Shown here: one piece after another, positions 17,898-26,051 of the stretch
Position numbering within the stretch: position 1 is the stretch's first letter
How the letters are laid out: each line of letters starts with the position of its first letter
Assembly: GCA_964612505.1 (NCBI GenBank)
Contig: CAZTEX010000007.1
Span: 1-64,000, forward strand
Source of the DNA: JAAZZY01 sp964612505
GTDB taxonomy: Bacteria; Chlamydiota; Chlamydiia; Chlamydiales; JAAZZY01
Reading direction: 5' to 3'
Length of the DNA: 64,000 nt
Translations under genes and position numbers: made by a program
Notes under the pieces: generated by a model
Databases searched by the model: none
The model's input: the letters and a program-made list of their open reading frames with translations, nothing else
What the model was told of the DNA's origin: nothing

Positions 17898-18992
17898 ATG
17901 TCTATTCAATTGATAAACGCTCCAATCCTCGCGACTTACCCTTCACTTATCTCTTTTGAAAGAACTCACACAGATTCTCAGCTAGATCAAGTAATACAAC
18001 AAGATTTGTCAGATTTTTTGGACTCTATCAATATCTTATCAAAGCTTGAAAAAGATAAAATTTTTCAATCACTTACAATATTGAAAGAAGATGCAAATCG
18101 ACCTACCATTTTTAAATTTAGGGTCCACGATCAACAATATGTCATGCGTACTTTTTCAACTTCGACGTTGCAAGATGCAAAAGAGCGCGAAATAGAAGCG
18201 ATGAGAATTGCCTCAAAAGAGGGGCTAGCCCCTGAAGTTCTTTTTTTTCCACCATCCTCTAACTCTTTCATTATGCAATTTGTGGAATATCCCATAGGTA
18301 CCTTTCAAAGTTTTAAATCTGATTATGCCATCGCTCATTTAGTCAAAGCGCTCAAAACTCTCCATCATTTGCCTTCAGAATCTTTCCAAAAATACCCCTC
18401 GATATCCCATTTTGAAGAACTACATAATAGTTTCGATAAACTACAAAATAAAAATGGTCATCTTTCAAACCTCATTAGCTTTATTGAAAATGCGATTGCT
18501 AAAACCAAAGAGCTATTAAACCAAGCGTCATTTGCAAACGGACTCATCCATAATGATTTTCTTCCAGCTAATTTATTTCTCAAAGACAATGGAGATCTCA
18601 TATTAATTGATTGGGAATCTGCTGGCTATGGACCAGTCATTAATGATTTAGCTCGTTGCCTTCTTCTTTTTGACTTCTCAAAAACTCAAGAAAAACAATT
18701 TTTAAAGGGGTATTTTGAGAAAGAACTCTCAGATTTAGAATATCACTGTATTCGCTTGATGATTGGGATCGACTGTTTGCGCACCGGAATTGAATTATTA
18801 TCAAGATTAGAGACAATACCTGATAATATCGAAGCTTTAATTGATCAAGCTTCTACCTCTTTTTCTATTCAACAAATTGTTGAAGATCCGCGATTCAGCT
18901 CATATGAAGCTAAAGCTCTTTATTTAATTAAACGAGGAAAAGATCACTTTACTTCATCTATCAAACCTCCAATTTTAGGGATAAAAATATGA
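17898..18992 (+). CDS. Choline/aminoglycoside-type small-molecule kinase (APH family)
   Basis: The 364-residue protein has an APH/choline kinase fold. A lysine-containing N-lobe carries the segment VMRTFSTSTLQDAKEREIEAMRIA. The catalytic loop is GLIHNDFLPANLF (H-N-D-x4-N) and the metal-binding motif LILIDWESAGYGP. It should phosphorylate a small hydroxylated or amino compound such as choline, a sugar or a cofactor. The substrate is unknown. It follows znuB by 6 bp and overlaps the next gene, a histidine phosphatase, by ATGA, so a kinase and a phosphatase are produced together. Confidence 0.82.
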   Translation: MSIQLINAPILATYPSLISFERTHTDSQLDQVIQQDLSDFLDSINILSKLEKDKIFQSLTILKEDANRPTIFKFRVHDQQYVMRTFSTSTLQDAKEREIEAMRIASKEGLAPEVLFFPPSSNSFIMQFVEYPIGTFQSFKSDYAIAHLVKALKTLHHLPSESFQKYPSISHFEELHNSFDKLQNKNGHLSNLISFIENAIAKTKELLNQASFANGLIHNDFLPANLFLKDNGDLILIDWESAGYGPVINDLARCLLLFDFSKTQEKQFLKGYFEKELSDLEYHCIRLMIGIDCLRTGIELLSRLETIPDNIEALIDQASTSFSIQQIVEDPRFSSYEAKALYLIKRGKDHFTSSIKPPILGIKI

Positions 18993-20089
18993 ATTATACA
19001 CTCTCACCTATCACTAACTTCTCATACTTTGAACAGCTCCCTACTCCATCTAATTTTTCTTCATCGATATCTGGTTTCTTGCCACCTCCCGATGATTTCG
19101 GCCCAGGCCCTGGAATTTCAGCTCTATTTGATCTGAATCCACAGATTTTTATTAACTGGACAAAGATCGTAGAGAAGCTTTCCGATCTTCGGGCAAAATT
19201 GCCTTCATTTAAAAAAACCGTAGATGGCGGCAACTCTTTAGATATTGGAAACCTTAACGCAAAATGGCTCTCTCAAATCCCTTCTTTCCCTCAAACATTG
19301 ATTGTGAATATGTTTACCTTTTTGACAGCTCCCAGGCCTTCAAGTGCACCTTCAGTAAGTTGTCCTCTATTTCTAAGGCTTTCACAATTGCTAGCAAGAA
19401 TACCACAAAACGCAACTATAGCTATTTTAATGAGACATGGTCCAAGAGATGCAATAACTACTGATCACCCCCATGATCAACCCTTAAATACACAAGGGAT
19501 AGATGCCATGCAAGCATTAGGTGAGTTTTACCGAGCGAATGTTGCTCGTCTAGGTACGCGTCAACTTAGAAGTAGTCCGTCTGCTCGCTGCATACAAACC
19601 CTCCAAACAATGTTTCCCAATCAAGCTATTAATACTGACCCTGCGTTAGATCCTCTCTCTTTATTTGCGACACAACAAGGTAAAGAAGAAGAGCAAAAGC
19701 TCCTTGGTCTTTTTAAAAATCAATTTAGCGGATTAGCAATTCCATTTGTCTTAGCATTAGTAAATGGAGAGATCACAACCATAAAACCGATAGCAAGCAT
19801 CGTTCAAGATCTCTTATCTTCTCTTTTACAACGCGCCACTGATGGCTCTTCATTGGAGGTCGTCGCCAATTCTCATGACCTGATCCTAGCAGCTGTCGTC
19901 AATTACCTTCTCAGAATTTTCCATGGAGGAGAAGCTCCTCTACTAAAGGACAAATTATGGATGCCCGATTTTGCACATTCGGTAGCCTTTTGGATTGATG
20001 GCAATAAACTCCATTTTTCATTTGGTAAGAAAGATTGTAGTATCGATTTAGAATACCTAGCGCAATTTGGCGTTAATTTAACCAGATAA
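18989..20089 (+). CDS. Histidine phosphatase (phosphoglycerate-mutase-like) superfamily protein
   Basis: The protein has 366 residues. Residues 1-135 are a Pro- and Ser-rich region without recognisable fold. The phosphatase domain begins near residue 140 with IAILMRHGPRDA (catalytic RHG). LRSSPSARCIQT is the second Arg region, and VVANSHDLILAA carries the late catalytic His. The expected activity is removal of phosphate from a small molecule or a protein through a phospho-His intermediate. It is coupled to the upstream kinase by a 4-bp overlap, so it may reverse the same reaction or act on the same metabolite. No signal peptide is seen. Confidence 0.8.
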   Translation: MNYTLSPITNFSYFEQLPTPSNFSSSISGFLPPPDDFGPGPGISALFDLNPQIFINWTKIVEKLSDLRAKLPSFKKTVDGGNSLDIGNLNAKWLSQIPSFPQTLIVNMFTFLTAPRPSSAPSVSCPLFLRLSQLLARIPQNATIAILMRHGPRDAITTDHPHDQPLNTQGIDAMQALGEFYRANVARLGTRQLRSSPSARCIQTLQTMFPNQAINTDPALDPLSLFATQQGKEEEQKLLGLFKNQFSGLAIPFVLALVNGEITTIKPIASIVQDLLSSLLQRATDGSSLEVVANSHDLILAAVVNYLLRIFHGGEAPLLKDKLWMPDFAHSVAFWIDGNKLHFSFGKKDCSIDLEYLAQFGVNLTR

Positions 20090-20255
20090 TCTCTGGCTTT
20101 CTCTAGAGTTACAAGAGAACGCTTTATTTATGGAATCCCATCTTAAAATACACAGAAGCAAAGAAATAGAGCCGAACTGTTAAAAATGCTTGGAGTCATC
20201 TAGTATCTCCTTTATGAGAGCTAAGACTTCTTCCTTTGCAAGCACTAATATTGCT

Positions 20256-20501
20256 TTAAAAATTCATACCGATGAATAGGCTAGGCAAACAAATTAGCCC
20301 ACATTTCCACGCTGAACCCCCTTCGTCTTTACAATCTTGGACGCAATAAGCAAAAGCTTCTCCATCAGCAGATACCGTCGGAAGACAAGACAAAAGTATT
20401 ATTAATATAGCGAAAGGAATAGAAGGAATGTTTGGAAGACCAACGCCATAGTTTGGGCAATATCCAGAAAATGGAGAACTTGAAACTGATAAATATGTCA
20501 T
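20256..20501 (-). CDS. Small exported Cys-rich protein, unknown function
   Basis: The 81-residue protein has a hydrophobic segment at about residues 27-45 ending in SADGEAF, like an uncleaved or late signal sequence. A short C-terminal part follows with four cysteines in a CVQDC, KCGLIC pattern that could form two disulphides. A textbook ribosome site AGGAGG lies 8 bases before the ATG, which supports a real gene. No family is recognised. It lies alone in the insert between the kinase/phosphatase pair and the ankyrin gene. Confidence 0.6.
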   Translation of the reverse strand: MTYLSVSSSPFSGYCPNYGVGLPNIPSIPFAILIILLSCLPTVSADGEAFAYCVQDCKDEGGSAWKCGLICLPSLFIGMNF

Positions 20502-20597
20502 AAAGAACCTCCTATATTTTGATTCTTTGGAGATATTCTAAAAATCATTTGAAAAGAAAAGCAAGAGCTTTTTTTAAATCAACGACGAAGAGATTTA

Positions 20598-21545
20598 TCA
20601 ATTAAACTTGTCACACCCATCGGGAGCATCAAAAAAAAGGTGATTAATTTTGTAAGATATGAATGTGTAGGCCATTGTTGAAGTTTCAGATTGAAACCAC
20701 TGAGGTCGGACTGTGAAAAATTGTGCAGAAACAAACATGCGCCCTGTATCTTTTGCTATAGTCTTAAGAAATCCATTTTTAGCTCCTTTTGCAAGCAGAA
20801 AATCCGATAGCTCTTGGGCAGCAGAACTAAACCAAGATCCAAATTGAGCATTGTCTAATGGTGTCAATCCATCCTTATTCCATTTACTCAAAGAAGCCCC
20901 ACCTTCGTCAACTAAAACTTTTGAGAAAATAGGAGAGTAAGTAGAAAAGTGTAAAGCTGTATTTCCTTGAGGATCTCTTAAGTCAACTTGTCCTCCTTTT
21001 TTAAGAAGAGATCTAGCAATTTCTTGGTATTTTAACTGTTGATCTCCTCTAGCTCTTGAGGCTCCCATTGCCGCACGATGAAGCGGAGGACAAATGCCAA
21101 CGTTAGGGTTAGCATTAGAGCTTAAAAGACTTTCTACAACATTATCCATTCCATAACGAGCTGCTTCACCAATTAAAGTTGTATGTTTCATTTTATTTGA
21201 AATTTCAGCAAGAATTTGATTTAAAGAAATTGTCCCTAATTGGGCTCGATCTGAATAGTACGCAATCTTTTGAATTTCGCCATGACCCTTTGAGACTAAT
21301 TTATTTGCTAACGCTTCTTCGCTATATGCTTCAAAGTTAAAGAGGATTTCACAAACAATTTCTTTAAGATATTGGATGTATGCAAAGTCGCTAATGCTTG
21401 AAAAATAATAATTTGCATAACTTATTAAAGCGTGTTGAGCAAAGATGCCCGTGCACTCCTGGTAAACATCTTTTGAAACCCAATTAGATAATTGATTACC
21501 ATTCAATGATGGCATTTTATTCATCCTGTTAAAAAAATTCAACAA
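20598..21545 (-). CDS. Ankyrin-repeat protein
   Basis: The 315-residue protein has about three to four ankyrin repeats between residues 130 and 265: TLIGEAARYGMDNVVESLL, PPLHRAAMG, GNTALHFSTYSP and DGLTPLDNAQFG. The N-terminal 120 residues are helical without known domain. Ankyrin proteins of intracellular bacteria often bind host proteins, which is inference here. Start choice is uncertain: an ATG at 21515 (MPSLNGN) has a CAGGA site upstream, whereas 21545 has none. The gene ends just upstream of the 20256-20501 gene on the same strand. Confidence 0.75.
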   Translation of the reverse strand: MLNFFNRMNKMPSLNGNQLSNWVSKDVYQECTGIFAQHALISYANYYFSSISDFAYIQYLKEIVCEILFNFEAYSEEALANKLVSKGHGEIQKIAYYSDRAQLGTISLNQILAEISNKMKHTTLIGEAARYGMDNVVESLLSSNANPNVGICPPLHRAAMGASRARGDQQLKYQEIARSLLKKGGQVDLRDPQGNTALHFSTYSPIFSKVLVDEGGASLSKWNKDGLTPLDNAQFGSWFSSAAQELSDFLLAKGAKNGFLKTIAKDTGRMFVSAQFFTVRPQWFQSETSTMAYTFISYKINHLFFDAPDGCDKFN

Positions 21546-21573
21546 ATAGCAATTTTTGAGAATTACTCTTGGA

Positions 21574-21665
21574 AATTTTTACTCAAAGGTAACTTTAGAC
21601 TATTTTTGGTCGAAATTCAAGGTAATTTTAGAACATTTTTGGTCGAAATTCAGAGTAAAAATTTA
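21574..21665. repeat. Two tandem 33-bp repeats flanked by a 12-bp inverted repeat at the 3' end of obgE
   Basis: Two adjacent 33-base units (21587-21619 and 21620-21652) differ at only three positions and share the core ATTTTTGGTCGAAATTC. They are enclosed by AAATTTTTACTC (21574-21585) and its exact reverse complement GAGTAAAAATTT (21654-21665), which reaches into the obgE stop codon. The whole can fold into one large hairpin and lies between obgE and the start of the ankyrin gene. Confidence 0.8.
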
Positions 21666-22646
21666 TTTGACCGCTTCCATTTCTGTCAGTAGATCAATAA
21701 TTTGCTCTAAGCCTTGACTTTCCTTAGCGGAGATTTCGAGAATGGGGTGAGATTTGATAGCTGCTTTAAATTCAGCTATTTTATCTTGAATGCCTTCTTC
21801 ATCACACTTATTGAGTAAAATAAGAGAGGGTTTTTCAAGAATTTGAGGATTATACTGCTCTATTTCAGAGCGAAGAATTTGATATTCCTTTAAAGGCTCG
21901 TCTTTTGTCAAATCGATCACAAAAAACAATATTTTGGTTCTTTCGACATGCTTTAGAAACTTTATCCCTAGCCCTTTATTCTGATGAGCCCCTTCAATAA
22001 TTCCAGGGATGTCTGCGATAAAGAAACGGCGATAGTCTTTGGTTTCAAGGTAGCCTAGGTTAGGAGCTAAAGTAGTAAAGGGATAATTTGCACATTTAGC
22101 TCTTGAATTTGTTAAAGCATTGATCAGGGTAGATTTTCCAGCATTGGGAAATCCAACTAAGCCTATGTCTGCAATGAGCTTTAGCTCTAGATGGATAGAA
22201 AGTTCTTCTCCTTCACTGCCTGGAGTACAAAAATTAGGCGCTTGTCTTACAGAGTTTCTAAAAGAGGCATTTCCCCTTCCGCCCCGGCCCCCTAAGCAGA
22301 GGGTTTCAGACTGCCCAGATTCGGTAATATCGCATAGGATAACGCCTGTTTTGGGATCTTTGACTAAGGTTCCACAGGGAACTTTCACAACAGCATCTCG
22401 ACCACAATAACCTTGCTGACAATTGGTCATCCCATTGCCACCCGGTTCTGCTTTAATCAATCTTTGGTTGCGAAATTTATCTAAAGAAAAGAGATTTTCA
22501 TCCCCTTGAATAAGGACATTTCCACCACGTCCCCCATTTCCACCATAAGGACCTCCCTTCGGGATGTACTTTTCACGCCGCCACGAGACAATGCCATTGC
22601 CACCTTTGCCAGCTATGAGTTTTATTGAAATGGAGTCTGTAAACAT
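21663..22646 (-). CDS. obgE: Obg family GTPase
   Basis: The 327-residue GTPase acts in late 50S assembly and stress control. The Gly-rich Obg fold covers residues 1-158 (KLIAGKGGNGIVSWRREK, GGPYGGNGGRGGNV). The G domain follows with G1 GFPNAGKSTL, G2 region YPFTTLAPNLG, G3 DIPGIIEGA, G4 NKCD and G5 ISAKE. The variable C-terminal OCT domain is absent, as in short Obg proteins. It is the third gene of rplU-rpmA-obgE, starting 6 bp after rpmA. Confidence 0.97.
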   Translation of the reverse strand: MFTDSISIKLIAGKGGNGIVSWRREKYIPKGGPYGGNGGRGGNVLIQGDENLFSLDKFRNQRLIKAEPGGNGMTNCQQGYCGRDAVVKVPCGTLVKDPKTGVILCDITESGQSETLCLGGRGGRGNASFRNSVRQAPNFCTPGSEGEELSIHLELKLIADIGLVGFPNAGKSTLINALTNSRAKCANYPFTTLAPNLGYLETKDYRRFFIADIPGIIEGAHQNKGLGIKFLKHVERTKILFFVIDLTKDEPLKEYQILRSEIEQYNPQILEKPSLILLNKCDEEGIQDKIAEFKAAIKSHPILEISAKESQGLEQIIDLLTEMEAVK

Positions 22647-22652
22647 TTTCCT

Positions 22653-22901
22653 TTACACAGGGATTACGGATACGAAAGTCTTTTTAGCGGATCTGAAAGA
22701 GACTCTCCCATCAATGAGGGCAAAAAGGGTATCGTCTTTGCCACGTCCAACATTGTCTGCTGGGTGCCACTTGGTCCCTCTTTGTCTAATGAGAATATTA
22801 CCTGCTTTTACAAATTGACCGTCAGCCCTTTTAACACCTAGTCGTTGAGAATGTGAATCTCTACCGTTTCGCGTTGCCCCTTGTCCTTTCTTATGAGCCA
22901 T
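22653..22901 (-). CDS. rpmA: Ribosomal protein bL27
   Basis: The 82-residue large-subunit protein starts MAHKKGQGATRNGRDSHSQR and continues with GVKRADGQ and RQRGTKWHPADNVGRGKDDT, the standard L27 pattern. Its N-terminus reaches the peptidyl transferase centre. It follows rplU by 15 bp and precedes obgE by 6 bp. Confidence 0.98.
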   Translation of the reverse strand: MAHKKGQGATRNGRDSHSQRLGVKRADGQFVKAGNILIRQRGTKWHPADNVGRGKDDTLFALIDGRVSFRSAKKTFVSVIPV

Positions 22902-22916
22902 GGTTACTCTTCCTTC

Positions 22917-23225
22917 TTATCTTGTTTTAATTTCAGTGATTTTAATGCGGCTGTATTTCTGTCTGTGCCCTACTTTTCTTCTGGATTGCTTTCTTTTTTT
23001 GTATTTAAGAGCAAAGACTTTAGGTCCTTGAGCTTGCTCTAAAACTTCAGCATTAATTTCACAACCCATAACATGAGGAGCTCCGACTTCAATTTTGCTT
23101 CCATCATGAACAAGAACAACTTCTTTAAAAGAAACTTTTGACTCATCCTTGAGTAATTCAACGTCGATAATGTCACCTTGAGAGACTCTGTATTGTTTTC
23201 CACCCGTTTGAAATATTGCGTACAT
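22917..23225 (-). CDS. rplU: Ribosomal protein bL21
   Basis: The 102-residue protein of the 50S subunit begins MYAIFQTGGKQYRVSQGD and ends in the basic region KKRKQSRRKVGHRQ and TEIKTR, typical of L21. It is the first gene of the rplU-rpmA-obgE operon and has a good promoter upstream at 23257-23285. Confidence 0.98.
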   Translation of the reverse strand: MYAIFQTGGKQYRVSQGDIIDVELLKDESKVSFKEVVLVHDGSKIEVGAPHVMGCEINAEVLEQAQGPKVFALKYKKRKQSRRKVGHRQKYSRIKITEIKTR

Positions 23226-23256
23226 TAAAACCTCAAAAATATAATTTTTTGAAGAA

Positions 23257-23285
23257 ATATTAAAACAAACTTAGATTCTAGTCAA
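23257..23285 (-). promoter_or_regulatory. Promoter of the rplU-rpmA-obgE operon
   Basis: On the minus strand TTGACT (23280-23285) and TAATAT (23257-23262) are separated by exactly 17 bases, ending 31 bases before the rplU ATG. The -35 matches the sigma-70 consensus at five of six positions and the -10 at four of six. Confidence 0.6.
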
Positions 23286-23334
23286 TTGATTATCGGAAAA
23301 CTCTAGGGATAAAATCAAGAATTGAGAGAAAAAA

Positions 23335-23358
23335 TGGCGGCTGAAGACTCAACCGCCA
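23335..23358 (-). terminator. Rho-independent terminator after the 23369-24244 gene
   Basis: The stem TGGCGG/CCGCCA with a 12-base loop lies just beyond the stop at 23369 and is followed on the minus strand by TTTTTTCTCTC. It separates this gene from the rplU promoter. Confidence 0.7.
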
Positions 23359-23368
23359 AAAAAAATTT

Positions 23369-24244
23369 TTAAAATGACACAATTAGCTGCCCTTCGATTA
23401 AGACAGGGGCTTCTACGCTATCTCTTAAAGCACCATTCGGCAGTAGATATTCCGATCTCACCAAAAAATTGAGCCCTTTACGCAACGCATAATCGATTTT
23501 AAAATCGACCCCGTTGATGTGGCTCTTTGTCTTGAGTTGATCAAAAACCTTTGCACTTTGCAAAGCCACACGATCGCCTTTATTTAAAGGCTTCAGATAG
23601 TTGTATGAAAGAATTACAGACAAATTTTCAATAGGCTGTACTCCACAACAAGTTCCCAAAACTTCGGTATTTGCATAACGAACTTGGCTTGAAAAACTAT
23701 TACTATCTTGGGCAATTCTCAACCTCTTAGTCTTTGATAAGTCTCGAATTTGAGATCGCACGTATGACAGAGTGACGAATGGCTTCCACTTATAACTTGA
23801 GATATTTTTAGTTGAAACAACATAAAAAACGTGTTCCTGAGGGGAAGACGTTTTCTTGCTTTCTTGGTTTTCAACTTGATATCTCACTCCACCATGAACT
23901 TCAATCCCACCCCATTCTTTGGGTAAATTGAGGTTTAGGGAAGCTTCAGACTGATGGTCTTGAGAGCTATTAAACGATGGAAGGTAGGGTGAAGAAATGT
24001 TTAATTCCCCCAAATCAAACACTTTCAATAATTGGACCGCTTTATAATTATGTGCGAGACCAACATTGGAAAACACATTTGTTTTCAACACCTTATCATT
24101 ACTGAAAAATTCTCCGACAGGATCGTCGAATCTTTTTCCAGTAGCTTCATTAGAATTGACTTTTCTGTTTGAAGAGCAATCTCCAAAGAGAGCCGTACTT
24201 GTAAGCAATGCTAAAATGAGCCATATGCCTTTTTGGCTTGCCAT
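23369..24244 (-). CDS. Exported outer-membrane-like protein, unknown
   Basis: The protein has 291 residues from the ATG at 24244, chosen because GGAGAAAAGGA lies immediately before it. An in-frame ATG 18 bases upstream would place that site inside the gene. A signal peptide (MASQKGIWLILALLTSTALFG) is followed by DCSSN, and Cys 24 might carry lipid. The rest has alternating hydrophobic strands, such as WGGIEVHGGVRYQVE and KPFVTLSYVRSQI, and ends in Phe (LIVSF), as outer-membrane beta barrels do. Two adjacent Cys (TCCGV) recall the Cys-rich chlamydial envelope proteins. No named family is recognised. Confidence 0.65.
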   Translation of the reverse strand: MASQKGIWLILALLTSTALFGDCSSNRKVNSNEATGKRFDDPVGEFFSNDKVLKTNVFSNVGLAHNYKAVQLLKVFDLGELNISSPYLPSFNSSQDHQSEASLNLNLPKEWGGIEVHGGVRYQVENQESKKTSSPQEHVFYVVSTKNISSYKWKPFVTLSYVRSQIRDLSKTKRLRIAQDSNSFSSQVRYANTEVLGTCCGVQPIENLSVILSYNYLKPLNKGDRVALQSAKVFDQLKTKSHINGVDFKIDYALRKGLNFLVRSEYLLPNGALRDSVEAPVLIEGQLIVSF

Positions 24245-24489
24245 ATCAATCCTTTTCTCCAATCCATATAGACTAAAGAGCCTATAGGTTTCATTTTCTT
24301 ATTAAAATCCAGTATTTTGCCGTAGCTTTTGGCGAACAAATAATTGCTTTCACCTCCTTTTAGGCCGTGACATGCTACAACGATTTATTAATTCTTCAGC
24401 CGAAATTTATATCGCACTGAGTGAAATTAATTAAACTTTTTTCTATACCTATTTTACTATTATTAAGGCAATCATCTAAAACGTGCCTT

Positions 24490-25152
24490 TTAAAGGCTAT
24501 TTTTTGTGAGATATTCTTTTAGGGAGAGTTGACCCAGAGTTAGATCTGTATTGGATGCTGCGCATTCTTTTAAAGTTTTTTGATAACTTTCACTTTGGCA
24601 AAGTTTTTTTTCCAAGGCCATTGTTCGCAAAATATGGTATTTATATAAGGTGGGCAACTTATTAGGATTCATTTTTTCATTCAATAAGTAGCTTGCATCA
24701 AGTGCTTTTTGATATTCTCCTTTGGCAACAAGCAAACTAATTTGATTCGATTCAAAAAGGATTGAAAGGTTTGGAGAGAGCCTAGATTCAACACGAGCCA
24801 ATAATATTTCAGACACTTTAAGATCTTTTTGATTAAGACTTTCTTGTGCTAAAGGAGCATCTAGATGTGCTTGCAAAAACGAATACTGATCTGCAATCTT
24901 TTTCACTTGCTTTAAGTCAGCGTGATTTTGAAGTCCGTTTGACTCATCTAATGAAGCGTAAGCAAGAGAGGCTTTACGCACTTTGGCTCTATCCATCTGA
25001 TAGTGCATCCATCCAAACAAAGTCCCGATCAATAAAATGGCGACGCAGATCAAGAGGATGATTTGTTTATTTTTAACCAATAGAAGAACGAAATTATTTT
25101 CTGATGATGGATCTGAAGGAGGGGTTAAAGGGACCATTTTTGATTGAGTCAT
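24490..25152 (-). CDS. Membrane-anchored helical protein (possibly TPR/YfgM-like)
   Basis: The 220-residue protein has a Pro- and Ser-rich cytoplasmic N-terminus, a single transmembrane segment at about residues 29-47 (IILLICVAILLIGTLFGW) and a helical periplasmic part with TPR-like spacing (VAKGEYQKALDASYLL). This resembles YfgM/TPR_21 proteins that assist periplasmic folding, but the match is only architectural. It is divergent from parB, with 87 bp between starts. I do not know its function. Confidence 0.55.
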   Translation of the reverse strand: MTQSKMVPLTPPSDPSSENNFVLLLVKNKQIILLICVAILLIGTLFGWMHYQMDRAKVRKASLAYASLDESNGLQNHADLKQVKKIADQYSFLQAHLDAPLAQESLNQKDLKVSEILLARVESRLSPNLSILFESNQISLLVAKGEYQKALDASYLLNEKMNPNKLPTLYKYHILRTMALEKKLCQSESYQKTLKECAASNTDLTLGQLSLKEYLTKNSL

Positions 25153-25239
25153 AATTTAATAATTGCAATTGATGTTCAAAGTCCATTAAATTGACATAGA
25201 TTCTTCTAAATTGCAACTATAACTTATAGGTACTAGGCC

Positions 25240-26040
25240 TTGAATGATCAAATTCAAATCGTCGATATCCAGACCATTTTAACGAACCCATTTCAGCCTC
25301 GAACAAATTCATTTGAAGAAGAAAAACTTCAAGAGCTCGCTCAAACAATTAAAGAAGTTGGTTTATTGCAGCCCCCTTTAGTTCGACAATTAGAGGGCAA
25401 CCTTTTTGAGTTAATTGCAGGAGAGAGGCGCTACCGAGCAGCCAAGATGGCGGGACTCACTCAAATTCCTGTCATTGTGCGCTCACTGACTGATCAACAA
25501 TCTTCATTATCAGCAATCATTGAAAATATTCAACGGGTCGATTTAAATCCTATAGAGCTTGCGGTGGCTCTCAATAATTTATCCAAAGAGCTATCTTTGA
25601 CCCAAGAACAATTAAGTGAGGCGATTGGACTAAAGCGCTCATCAATCGCTAATCATTTGAGGCTCTTATCATTACCTAAAAAAATTCAACAAGCCCTTAT
25701 TGATGAACAAATCACTTTAGGCCATGCTAAAGTCATCCTTTCTTTAACTAATGAGCAGTCGCAGCTTCAACTGACTCAAATGATCATCCGCTCAAACTTA
25801 AGTGTTAGAGATACAGAGCTAAAGGCTCAAAAGATGGGCCAAAAAGCTTCGAAAGCAGATAAAGTCGTTCGAAGCAGTCGCAATGTCTTTATTGAACAAA
25901 TTAAAGATATTCTCCAAAAAAAGCTTGGAACTCGGGTGGAGTTTAGTGGCAATGAAAAAAAAGGGTCCATTGAACTACATTACTATAGCCTTTCTGACCT
26001 AAATCGTTTATTACAAAAATTAGGGTATACAGAAGAATAG
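25240..26040 (+). CDS. parB: Chromosome partitioning protein ParB
   Basis: The 266-residue ParB/Spo0J protein binds parS sites and slides as a CTP-dependent clamp. The N-terminal CTPase domain shows NPFQPRTNSFEEEKL, the GERRYRAAKMAG motif and ENIQRVDLNPIE. The HTH covers about residues 120-165 (LTQEQLSEAIGLKRSSIANHLRLL). A short C-terminal dimer region follows. The first codon is TTG, and no in-frame ATG gives the full N-terminus. parA is not adjacent. A PhoR-like kinase starts 11 bp downstream on the same strand. Confidence 0.94.
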   Translation: MNDQIQIVDIQTILTNPFQPRTNSFEEEKLQELAQTIKEVGLLQPPLVRQLEGNLFELIAGERRYRAAKMAGLTQIPVIVRSLTDQQSSLSAIIENIQRVDLNPIELAVALNNLSKELSLTQEQLSEAIGLKRSSIANHLRLLSLPKKIQQALIDEQITLGHAKVILSLTNEQSQLQLTQMIIRSNLSVRDTELKAQKMGQKASKADKVVRSSRNVFIEQIKDILQKKLGTRVEFSGNEKKGSIELHYYSLSDLNRLLQKLGYTEE

Positions 26041-26051
26041 CACATAATTTT

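Noticed and set aside
24484..24497. GCCTTT/AAAGGC palindrome at the end of the 24490-25152 gene as terminator
   Set aside because: The arms leave almost no loop and the T tract is only four bases. Not convincing.
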